22,988 bases of DNA, taken from positions 6,022 through 29,009 of the forward strand of contig NWUY0300053602.1 of assembly GCA_004151065.3 (NCBI GenBank), in the 5' to 3' direction. Source of the stretch: Larix sibirica. Taxonomy: Eukaryota; Streptophyta; Pinopsida; Pinales; Pinaceae. The position numbers were made by a program, and so were the translations under genes. This document shows, in pieces, positions 10,136-18,961 of this stretch. How positions within the stretch are numbered: position 1 is the stretch's first letter; every line of letters starts with the position of its first letter. The notes under the pieces were generated by a model. The model was not told the origin of the DNA. It worked only from the letters and a program-made list of their open reading frames with translations, and ran no database searches.

Positions 10136-10571
10136 TATCTCGTAAGGACTAGGTACAATTACATCCATGATTAGTTCAAATAAAGAGTAGTGCCTTCTCC
10201 TTCTATATAAGGAGATATCATGGACGCCATACATGCCAACCATCAACTAACACAACCACATAATTAAAGGTAATTAATATTAAAATAAGTTAATAAATAA
10301 ACAAATTCAATCCTTTTTAGATGGAAATTCTTCCCCATTGCTATAAAATTTTTGCATAAAGTTTTAATTCGATCCCATTTATGAAAACTTTAGCCATGCA
10401 ATTTGGCCCTTCAAAATTTTAACCTATTTTAAAATGACAGAAAATGAATAAATTAAAATCGAACTTCAATTTTGTTTTTAATCCACTTATTAATGCATTA
10501 CATTGATACATCCTTTACCAATGATATTGATTAACATATACCAACTGCCTTTCATCATTTACATGGGGTCA
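10136..10571. other. AT-rich stretch before the candidate gene
   Basis: No gene recognised. A plant-type TATA string, CTATATAAGGAG, occurs at about 10203-10214, with no open frame that it would clearly serve. Unlike most of the window the sequence shows no obvious repeat. Confidence 0.4.
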
Positions 10572-10582
10572 CGTCATTGACG
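10572..10582 (+). promoter_or_regulatory. Inverted TGACG pair (as-1-like bZIP site)
   Basis: CGTCATTGACG is a palindrome of two TGACG half-sites, preceded by CACGTC, so it also holds an ACGT core. TGACG motifs are bound by TGA-class bZIP factors in plants. It ends 20 bases before the TATA box at 10603, a normal distance for an upstream activator. Confidence 0.4.
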
Positions 10583-10602
10583 TATTTGCCATTTAGTGCA
10601 CT

Positions 10603-10610
10603 TATATATA
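10603..10610 (+). promoter_or_regulatory. Candidate TATA box for the exon at 11014
   Basis: TTATATATA follows the TGACG palindrome by 20 bases. Transcription would begin near 10635 and give a leader of about 380 bases before the ATG. That leader holds several upstream ATGs and a TTTTTCGCAGGG string near 10830 that could be an intron acceptor, so a leader intron is possible. Confidence 0.35.
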
Positions 10611-11013
10611 GTTTAATTTCTATTTAAATCACGGATTCACGACACATGTGCGCTGACAAGCTTTACGGAAGTTCTGAGCTCACCTTTCGGGCCTCACGCT
10701 CTCGCATGGGATTCACACATCTCCTTTTAAACAAGATTTCGTAATGTATCAATGGACACCTAGCAAATTCTAATGAATATACATGGAGACAGGCAACAAA
10801 CTTCTTTCAATTTCTCCAAATTTTTCGCAGGGTTCTGAAACCCTAACCTCCATCCAAACGGCATACTCTTGACAAACACTATGTTCATGCATTGCTCTGT
10901 TCTCTCTGTTTACATTACTTTCGCTCGGTTTTAAATGACTCTGACGAGTGACAAGGGATTCTACGAGCGATAAACGGATATTATATTGTTTTAGCAGCGA
11001 ATAATTTCCATAG

Positions 11014-11114
11014 ATGGTGAAAATGAAGCAGGAGGAGATTTTCGACTATGAAAAGCAGGGTGAAACGGTCCCTGATCTTGCTGCTTCGAATGGTGCCGCT
11101 GATACTGTCAAAAA
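11014..11114 (+). CDS. Candidate first coding exon of an unidentified plant gene
   Basis: An ATG at 11014 opens 33 codons plus two bases, ending in AAAAA before GTGAGTT, a strong plant splice donor at 11115. The peptide starts MVKMKQEEIFDYEK and continues with a hydrophilic, acidic stretch (QGETVPDLAASNGAAD) before two lysines. There is no signal peptide or membrane segment. Base composition is balanced here and turns sharply T-rich after the donor, as expected at a plant exon-intron border. If the donor is not used, the frame closes at 11116-11118 as a 34-residue product. I do not recognise the protein, and no second exon could be found, so the intron may run past the window or the exon may be a fragment. 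A TATA box and TGACG site lie upstream. Confidence 0.5.
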
Positions 11115-12639
11115 GTGAGTTCTAAACAAATATTACGTTCTAGGTTTCTCTGATTCTCAGAGAAATGTCAGTAGCAGTTATTTTGTTAAATCTTTTAAAT
11201 TTATTTCTTTATCGTTTTTTAGTTTAAACAAGTATTATGTATCAGGTTCTCGTCGTTTAGGATAAATGTTAGTAATAGTTCTTTTAAAGAGGGTCCTGTT
11301 ATTTTGTTAAATCGTTTAAAATATTTATTATTTATTGATTTTATTAATTTTTTTACTTTAATTGAATAAATGGTCAATTGGGTTACTAGCGTGGTGAATT
11401 AAAATATTTCATAATTTAAATTTCGTTTATATCACACAACTTCTAGCCATTCTCTGAAAATTGAAGTCTTCTAAAATTGGCCAAACTCTAAAATTATAAT
11501 CTCCTCTAGCTCCCGAGGTGTTTTAAGAAATCCTCGTGCTTGTCACACTACCACCTCAATCAAGCCAACTTATGAAGATAAATATGGAAGAAACATCCTG
11601 ATGCAGTCTTTCTGCCTGCTAAAGTCTCTGTTAAAAACAATTATAAGCAGATTTGTCTAAATTAGAAATGCTTTTTAAAGCCAATTTTGGAAAGCAACAT
11701 TTTGTTGGCTTTTCATTGCCACGCTTTGGTTGTCAGCTATGTTACCAGAAACGACAAAAGTGAAGCAGAATGCTAAATGGATACAGTATGAGAAATGTAA
11801 ATGTTCAGGTTTTATAAAAATAACACTTGGTCAGGTTTTTAAAAGATTTTATAATATATATTTGGAAATAATAACTCAACATAAAATCTTCCAACATTGA
11901 CCTACATGCTACAACTGATAACTCAAACCCTTTTCATGCTCTTAGTTGTTCACGATGGGACCTCTGTTTGTTCCTTATACCATGGAAGGAAGAGTGCTGA
12001 CAAAGTTTTAATACTTTATTTCCTTCTATGATTATTTTCCCTGTAATTTTTTGAGAAGTAAGCAAGAAGACCAAGGCATGAAAACCCAAGAACATGGATA
12101 AAGAACAATCACAACAAACATAGAAAAAAATAGAAATCTGAATTAGAAAAATACAAAAAAACAAATAAAGTTGAAAGCAATGTGGTGAGACTCAAAAACT
12201 TTGCTCAAGACTTGAATATATAAACTTTTGTGCAGGGAAAATAATAATCAATGACATTTCCATCCAATGGCCAATCCCATGCACATCTCTACTTCTGGAA
12301 CAATTTCTAGAGTCCTTTTCCGGTAAAAAATTATAGATTAGGATTGAACTGCTATTGGTAAACTTTGGAAATAATGTATACTAAGAAATATGTTGTGACT
12401 ATTTAGTTGATTTTGCATCCCTGTATATTGCATTGAACAAAAACTCAACTTTCACCACATGGGCATGATCTTTATATGATACACTCTGCATGGTTCTTCA
12501 CCTACATGGAACACAACTAAAACTTGTTTCCAGATACATCAATGATCCATAATCCAATTTTGTATTTAATCGAATAACAACCAATGTAGGTACTATGAGT
12601 TCCACTTAAAACAGTATCAGATTATGCACTTTATCATGA
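11115..12639 (+). other. Probable intron sequence, no second exon found
   Basis: Starts with GTGAGTT and is T-rich throughout. Short frames on both strands look random. I found no convincing acceptor followed by an open coding block. It includes a diverged tandem duplication (11124-11336). Confidence 0.4.
11124..11336. repeat. Diverged ~102-bp tandem duplication in the probable intron
   Basis: AAACAAATATTACGTTCTAGGT at 11124 recurs as AAACAAGTATTATGTATCAGG at 11226, and TTATTTTGTTAAATC at 11178 recurs at 11299. The second copy carries about 19 extra bases (TTTTAAAGAGGGTCCTG region). It begins only ten bases after the splice donor. Confidence 0.6.
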
Positions 12640-13299
12640 TATGGCTTTTGCCTTGAACTTCACGTCAAGCCCTCAACAAGCCCATATGCTAGTATGGGTC
12701 TCCTCAAGCTTCCTTTTTGTTTGGTTTTGCCTCAAGATTCAAGCACCTTTTGTTTTTCTTCGTTTGATTGAGTAATTTAGACTAGTTTTTTCATTGATGA
12801 TGATTTTCCATGAGCTTAGCCATCCTCCCTTTGCAATTTTTTGAATGGTCTTTGGTAGATGATTTTGCATCAGGATACTTCTCTCTTTCAAATATTTTTG
12901 CCAATGGATTGACAACTTTGTCACCAAGCCCATTGGCGTATACTATTTAAGGTTAGAGATAGTGCAAACAAGCTTGGCAACAAGTACTTCAAGTTGCAAA
13001 GCTCTACCTTTTCGAATATGAAAAGTTTTGCTCTTCGGCCGTTGTCTTTTGCACTTTACTTTGAATTAATTTGAATCTTGCTCGATGGCACATTGGAGTG
13101 TATCCCTTTTGCAAATAAGCCAAACTTCACTCCAACGATGTATTTCAAAGCATCATTTTTGAATTTTCAACTTTTGTTGATGCCCTCAAGTGGGTTGAGA
13201 ATGCAATGCCTATATTGTAATTTTCATAAGTTATAACCCTTGAAGGCATTGTCCCTCTCTGTTTTGTAGGCCTTTCCTTCCCATAGGTCCTTTTTGAGC
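12640..13299 (-). other. Unidentified decayed coding-like sequence next to the LINE
   Basis: Minus frames contain runs that look once-coding (for example KYIVGVKFGLFAKG near 13150-13110 and the open frame 12933-12739) but they switch frame and hold stops. They do not match the LINE C-terminal region present in the plus-strand copy at 19550-20180. This could be a different LINE tail, or another element into which the LINE was joined. Confidence 0.3.
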
Positions 13300-14330
13300 G
13301 AAGTTCCATATTGGACAAAATAGGTTCGATGGCTCGATCATCTAAAGTGGGCTTGCCTTCTCTTTTGAATCTATGAAAAAAATGGCCTCAACTTGAAAAG
13401 AATGAGTTGCAAACTTGGTCTGGATAATAATCTAGGGAACAATCCTCTTGGATTAGATGATGTGGTGGAATAAGACAACTTGAATCCACTCCATCTTGCC
13501 CTAGTCCTCCTCTAATAAACTTGTTCCCCAAGCCTTGAAGCCATACAAAATCGTGGGATTGATAATGCTGTCTAGAAGTTCCATCTTGGATGGAATGTCT
13601 TAACAGTGGTGTTGAAAACATTATCGCTCCAAAGGGAACCATAGTGGTTGTTGATTTGAGGCTAGAGAGCCGGTCTCAAACTAAATCAGGGCCTTGAAAA
13701 CTAAACACCTAGGTAAGTTTAAGTAATGTTGATTTCAATCTCTTCACCCCGAAAGTAGAAATGGAAATCTAATAGGACATTCTTTGAGCCATTGAAGATC
13801 ATAACCTTGGTTTTACCTAGGTTGACCATCAACTATCTAATATCACATAACCTAGATAAGCTGTCTATCTCTTTCTAGAGACCCTCTAGAGTGGAGGGCA
13901 CGAGGACACCATCATTGGCAAAGAGTAGATGGAGATCAAGACATGGTGAAGGAGGCAACCATCCTTGCGCTAGATTTTCTTCGGTAGAAAGGATTCTAGC
14001 TCGTCTATATATATAATGAAGAATGTGGGTGAGAGAGGACACCCCTGCTTCACCCCAATGGTACTCTTGATAAAATATAACAATCCATGTTCTGTGCAGA
14101 GGTGGCCCAAAACAAACTCATAGAGATGCATAATAATAGGGAGGAAAGTCTTTGAAATGCTAATGTCTCTAAGCATTTGGAATAGGGCCTTTGTTGAGAC
14201 CGAGTCAATCATGTTTCAAAAGTTGACAAAGCACTAGAGGAATTTCCAATAGCAGTGTCTCACCTCCTCTATGATGGCTTTAAGGGTGACGATATGATTG
14301 ATAGTCTGGTACCGCAGTTGGAAGCTATCT
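13300..14330 (-). pseudogene. LINE reverse transcriptase, inactivated
   Basis: The clearest block is 14212-13970 with GVKQGCPLSPTFF (about 14060-14020) followed by YIDELESFL, hallmarks of LINE RT. Motif A upstream reads CFVNF, stop, NMIDSV instead of the usual CFVDF-KAFDSV, so its aspartate region is damaged. After a frame change the YxDD box reads F-A-N-D (13911-13922), with the first catalytic aspartate now Asn. Then come EGL, stop, KEIDSLSRLCD, LGKTKVMIFNGSK and FRGEEIEI, and in a third frame SIINPTILYGFKAWGTSLLEED (about 13590-13525). These match the plus-strand copy at 18962-19500 block for block. RT would copy the element's RNA at a nicked target site. Confidence 0.85.
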
Positions 14331-14737
14331 TGGTCATGAGCTTAAAGAAGTCCCTCATCAAGTATAGTTGATAGTATCAGATGGAGGGTAGTAAGGAGAG
14401 AGAAAGATATGTTTATTGTATAGAAGATAACGATATGGTCTTTGGAGTTTGGGGTATGAGGCAAGGTCATGTAAGAGGGTGTGGTGAAGTTGTTTGTGGG
14501 ACGATTGGGGGTTAGTGCAAAGCAAAAAGGAAAATTACAAAGTGGGAGAGTTAAAGCCACTCTTGGAAAATTATGATAAAATCAAATCCGTCTTGTATAA
14601 AGAAGAATCCAAAGCCTAAGTCACAATAGCTTGGAGAAGTGAAATAAAGCAATGATGCAAATACATGTAAATGCGGTAGAGGATTGAAGGTCAAGAGCCA
14701 TTGACCCTCCTAGGTGGTTGCCTCACTTGGGGGGCAA

Positions 14738-15520
14738 TCAACATCCCCTTAAGCTCTCTCCGAGGACCAAGTGCTGGTAGATATATGAAAGTAGGTATTG
14801 GTTTGCTAGGACACTGTCAACAACGTTGGCCATTCCATTGTGAGGGCAACATGTAAAATTGTTGGACTTTGGGGAACAATGTAGGCCATTAAAGATCAAC
14901 AACTCATGAGACTTACCCAAATGTAGAAGGTGGCTACCATAAGTTGAAAGAGGGCCTAATCCATGATTCAATATCCCATGAAGGTCCACTGAGGTCGTGA
15001 CTATTTCATGAAGACATAGAGCATCCTCTAATATGTGTGGAGTAGAATTTGCTAGTCTTTGGTGAGGGCATTGAAGTCCACCACCTTATATTGAATGCTA
15101 AACCATACAACATACAAGTCCAGGTAAGGGTCCTTGCTAGATGTTCCTATGTAGAGCATAATCTGATGAAGTGGTGGGAAAGTAGTAGATCGTAGTGGAG
15201 ATGTTTTTGGGAAGAGGGGACATGCCACTAATCCGAAACCATATGAAGTGAGCAGCCTTGTTAGAGCTGACCATAGTGACTTTGCCCTGGAGGGAATCTC
15301 AAATATAACAAATAATGCCTCTCCAACCCATAATGTTGTTAGTACTTTGTGTCTCTTGTTTGCAAATTGAAAACCAATGATAACTTCGATAGTCCGGTAT
15401 AATCCATACATGACTTATGTGGGTCTTGGTCACGAAGAGAATGTTTGAGGGTCTGAGTGCATTGTAAAGTGATCGTGGAGAGGACCAAAAATCCCCATTA
15501 TAGTCCCAACATCTAATTGA
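14738..15520 (-). pseudogene. LINE apurinic/apyrimidinic-type endonuclease, inactivated
   Basis: The domain that nicks target DNA in L1-like LINEs. The N-terminal part (about 15515-15300) reads ISIRCWDYNGDFW, then ILFVTKTHIS, where the family has an invariant glutamate (ETH). Here codon 15425-15427 is AAG (Lys), so the metal-binding residue is lost. After a frame change come GWRGIICYI, stop, DSLQGKVTMV and FRISGMSPLPK. The C-terminal part (14989-14738) has HELLIFNGLHC, FTCCPHNG and VVDSVLANQ, matching the usual FTC...VVDYVL block near the end of the domain. Several frameshifts join the pieces. Confidence 0.75.
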
Positions 15521-16185
15521 GATTCTCGATGCCCCACTAAGGTGTCCATTGGTAGGTCTGGGGTGGGTCTACCTTAAAGGAGGGGAGTCTTGAGTAATTG
15601 CTCTGAGATCCTGAATCATTGCCCATTTCTTTGCTTTTTGTGCTCTGCTACCTAATCCTATGATTTTTTAAGTTCCACAACCTGATAGAGTGTTAGGTTT
15701 GTGTTCACAATATCCTGTGGGGAAGTGAGAAGATTTTTCGATTTGGCTTGGAGAGCTTGCAAGCTATCAATGAAGTCCAAAATCTAAAGAAGAGGGTAGT
15801 GGAATCTAAACTAAACCAACACTCTCAAAGGTGAGGTCAAGCAGGCTCATGTTTCTTGGAGAAAAGAAGTCCATGCCTACATAGGGTCTATGGGTGTTGA
15901 AGGTGGGCGTGAGTCCTTGAATGTTCTAATTTAATCTAGTTTGCTTGCCTAGAATGCTTCTTGATTATCTTAACTTGTACAAATTCCTCTACCTCTGTAC
16001 AGGTGGGGCCTCGTCTCTCCCATGAACTACCTGGACATAGGAATTAAGTTGGGTTTCATTTTTATTATTTGAATAATATCCATTGGGATTTGATTTCTTC
16101 CTATTTGTTTTGGAGGTCCATAATTTCAACATGAAGAGTCACCTAGGGGTTGGAGGTTTTCATGAATTTTGGTGTCATTGATTAT

Positions 16186-16425
16186 CTATTTGAGGACATG
16201 GTTTTTTGATTCTACCTCCAAAACCTTATTGGAAAGGATGTGAACTTTTGCTTGTGAATGATAGTTCTTGAGTTCTAGCTGCTTCATTTTCTTCACTAAT
16301 CCGTGCCGTTTGAATTTCGGTTCTATTTGAGGGCTGCCCATAATTTGTAGCACAACTAGGTTGCCATTTCCCTTATTGCCCATCAATGCTCCATTAATTG
16401 CACCCGCTTGATACCCACTGTCCAA
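16186..16425 (-). pseudogene. Possible ORF1 fragment of the LINE
   Basis: A 79-codon open frame starting ATG at 16425, upstream of the endonuclease on the same strand. Its second half is charged with regularly spaced hydrophobic residues (LVKKMKQLELKNYHSQAKV), compatible with a coiled coil as in LINE ORF1 proteins. The family link rests on position and composition only. The frame continues past one stop for about 20 codons. Confidence 0.3.
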
Positions 16426-17196
16426 TCAATAGACAAAAATGTGGATGTTATGTGCATTTGTGTATTTTGGTGAGCTTGCAGTGATAAATGGGAGGAATGT
16501 ACCTTGGGGGATAAGTGTTACCAGTTGGATCCAACTATACCTCCACAGTTGGAGCTAGCTGTTACCCTCCAGATCCTTTGCAGTGCACCACACTAGATGT
16601 GCCAAAGAGGGGGGTTTTTTGCCATTGGAAAAGGCCAAGTTGGGGCTTGTTTATGTATAAGTGTTGGTCTAGTGGGGCTCATGACCCTTGGTCTGGCAAT
16701 GGCATGTCCTCTTGGTTCTCATTTCAAGGAGTGTTGGCCTTGTGGCTTTGCTAACTACCCCTCGATGGGTGGAGGTCCATCATCATGTTGGGCATTTATG
16801 CCCTGGGTGGGTGTTCTGGTGCACCTTGCGATGAATCCATTAAGGCACATGGCTTGGGGCTCCTAGCCACAGTTATGTTTTATGCTTTGTAGAGGTGATT
16901 GCGCTTGTAAGGGTTATCATACCTGCCTTAGCACACCTCATGGATACCCCCTTGGACCTATTTTCCTTGTATTACTCCTCCCTCTTGGTCATCTTGGTCA
17001 TCAAGAGCAAATTGTCCACCTTCCAAGCAAGCAAGAAGAGGTCGTACCAACCTAAGGAGGGTGTTGAGGGAAAAAGACACTTGTTGGGGTTAGATGGGGC
17101 ATGACGTCCTCCTTCCAAGCTCAACTTTTCATCATGTTGAAGCATTTTATCATTTTTTATCATTATTTTATCTTCTATGAGGTTTAATCCCCAAAT
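16426..17196. other. Gene-free stretch, possibly more decayed element sequence
   Basis: Both strands have open but unremarkable frames, for example plus 16515-16866. The plus strand shows two Cys-rich scraps in different frames (KCWSSGAHD near 16660 and CPLGSHFKECWPCG near 16710) that vaguely recall CCHC knuckles; neither is complete. Confidence 0.3.
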
Positions 17197-17264
17197 TGTG
17201 GGTGACAAACACTAAAAATCATTCAAAGTCATTTTAAACATAAGGGTCAAGTTAGCCTTCTTTC

Positions 17265-17275
17265 CTTATAAAAAA
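17265..17275 (+). promoter_or_regulatory. TATA box of the LTR-like repeat
   Basis: CTTATAAAAAAG lies 68 bases into the repeat. The right copy has only TTATGTAAATAAG at about 18909-18921, so the box is decayed there. Confidence 0.45.
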
Positions 17276-18070
17276 GAAACCCTCCTCTCATTTGTAACCA
17301 AGATCATGGGATCAAATATGCCTAAAATTTTATTTCTTGTTGTGTACATGAGCAATTGAAGTCGTGCACACCTCCTTTCTTGGCATTTCTAGAGCTTCTA
17401 AGGGATCAAGCTTGAGGTCTGAGGTTTCTTTACTATCTTGCAAGGCTATTCTAAGGTGAAAGGACTCTTGAGGCGTCTTCTCTTTCTTTTTCGCTCTCAA
17501 TTATGGTAAGGCCTTAAATCTCTTGTCTTGCACTACCAAAAGCATCCAAGGTAGGAGTAATTTAGGCCCTAGGGTTTTATGCATAATAGCCTACTCTTGT
17601 TAATGAGACATCCCTCCTGAAGGGTCTCTCTTGTTTGTGCCTTAGCATCTTGTTTGCCCTGACTAGGTCAAAGGCTAACACAACCTAGGGTTTCTTGGCC
17701 TTACCCTAGTTCTTTCAAATATTGAATTGCCAATTCTTAGGAGAAACGTTAACCTCGATTTCTCAGTGCCTAGAGGAGTAAGATCTAGGGATCTAATTTT
17801 GTCATCTTCAGAAATCTAAATTTTACAGAATTTCTTGTATTATATTATTGGAAAAAATACAAAAGAATCAAAAATTAGAAAAAACCCTAAAAATAATTAT
17901 TTTTGAAAAATCCAAAAAATATTTATTTTTGTCATTGTATTTTGTTTAGTATTGAATTTACTTGCAAAATTTTGGAATAGTTATTGCTGTTATATTATGC
18001 AAAAATCCATTAAAAAGTTGTTTTACAACTAGAGTAAGCCCTAAACTAGGGTGACATCATCCCTAGGAGA

Positions 18071-18082
18071 GGTGACGTCACC
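18071..18082. promoter_or_regulatory. Perfect palindrome with CRE-type site TGACGTCA in the LTR-like repeat
   Basis: GGTGACGTCACC is a perfect 12-base palindrome around the bZIP target TGACGTCA, with a related GGTGACATCA 23 bases before it. In the right copy the site reads TGATGTCA (21565-21572), a single C-to-T change at a CpG. Confidence 0.45.
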
Positions 18083-18440
18083 TACTAGTGGTAGTAGAGT
18101 CTTGGTTCAGACCTAGTTCAAGTGTTTCGTAGGTCCATTCTTGACAAAAGATTAAAACCTAACAGTTGGGAAGGGTTCCAACTTCATCTCCAAGCCTCAG
18201 TAGGTGACCTAGGGTGGTTTCGAAGTGGTTAAACAAGTCATTCACCATTTTATGTAGGTTGCTATAGATCTGAAGGTGTAAACACTAACAATCATAAATC
18301 GCAACACAGTCGTCAAACCAAGTGCACCCTAGGGGTAGCAAATTCATCATTGGTTGGTAAGTGGTGAGAGGTACTTATCAAGACATTTTCACGGTTTATT
18401 TCAAGGTTTCACACAAGTTAGGGTGTTGGTTTTTATTGCA

Positions 18441-18800
18441 GTAAATTGACACATCTTACAGTACCAAGTTACATTGCTCCTAAACCTAAGTTGCAGGAAA
18501 CATAGGTCTGGAACCCGTTTCACACCCAAAAACTTGCTGAAACACCAAAACGCGTATAGTACTTGATGAAAATTTGTTTTCGTCCATACACAAAAACACG
18601 TTTCCGTCATGTTTCCTCTCATGTACGGTGCATTTCCCATCAAATAAAAGCCTGTCACTTAAAAAACCAATCTTCCATCACGTTTCCTCTCCTGTACAGT
18701 GCATTTCCCATCAAATAAAAGCATGTCACTTTAAAACCGACCCTTAAAGTCTCTTTTTGCCCATGAATTTCAGTAATTAAGGGTTAATACATTANCAGAT
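18441..18800. other. Short spacer between the two LTR-like repeats
   Basis: Only about 360 bases separate the copies, too little for gag or pol. No gene. It holds a 71-bp tandem duplication and ends with one ambiguous base (18795) just before the right repeat. This could be the deleted body of the element, or the join of two elements. Confidence 0.5.
18599..18740. repeat. 71-bp tandem duplication
   Basis: CA(C/T)GTTTCCTCTC at 18608 recurs at 18679, followed in both by GTAC(A/G)GTGCATTTCCC, ATCAAATAAAAGC and TGTCACTT. The copies are about 90% identical. Confidence 0.8.
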
Positions 18801-18961
18801 TGTGGGTGACAAACCCTAAAAAACCATTAAAAGTCATTTTAAAGACAAATTAGGTAGGTTGGCCTAGAGGAGTGAAAAGTTGTTTTTTTGAAAAGGCATG
18901 TCTTTTCTTATGTAAATAAGACATCCTCCTCTCATTTGTAATCAACATCGGATCAAATATG
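18801..18961 (+). repeat. LTR-like direct repeat, right copy, 5' piece
   Basis: TGTGGGTGACAAACCC through CCTCCTCTCATTTGTAA to GGATCAAATATG matches 17197-17320, with about 37 extra bases. It breaks off exactly where LINE reverse transcriptase sequence starts. Confidence 0.75.

Larger units (their letters stand above)
13300..16425 (-). mobile_element. Decayed L1-type LINE, minus strand
   Basis: Read on minus, the order is a possible ORF1 fragment (16425-16186), endonuclease (about 15520-14738) and reverse transcriptase (about 14330-13300), the layout of plant L1-like non-LTR retrotransposons. Stops, frameshifts and lost catalytic residues show that it is long dead. Both ends are unclear: no poly-A tail or target duplication was found, and the C-terminal part after the RT thumb does not continue as in the plus copy. 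Confidence 0.8.
17197..18440 (+). repeat. LTR-like direct repeat, left copy (about 1.24 kb)
   Basis: Begins TGTGGGTGACAAAC and is matched along its length by 18801-18961 plus 20814-21915. Shared blocks include CCTCCTCTCATTTGTAA, TGTGTACATGAG, TTTTATGCATAATAG, GAGACATCCCTC, TTGCCAATTCTTAGGAG and CATC(A/G)(T/G)CCCTAGGA. Orientation is set by a TATA box about 30 bases before the conserved CCTCTCATTTG. The end is put at CA (18439-18440), where the right copy also has CA, but weak similarity runs somewhat further. No primer site was recognised after it. Confidence 0.7.

Noticed and set aside
15052-15411. 119-codon minus frame as an independent gene
   Set aside because: It overlaps LINE endonuclease sequence in the neighbouring frames; most of it is a shadow of that decayed domain.
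16597-16866. Plus-strand Cys-rich frames resembling CCHC knuckles
   Set aside because: The cysteines fall in different frames and neither motif is complete; the neighbouring LINE is on the other strand.
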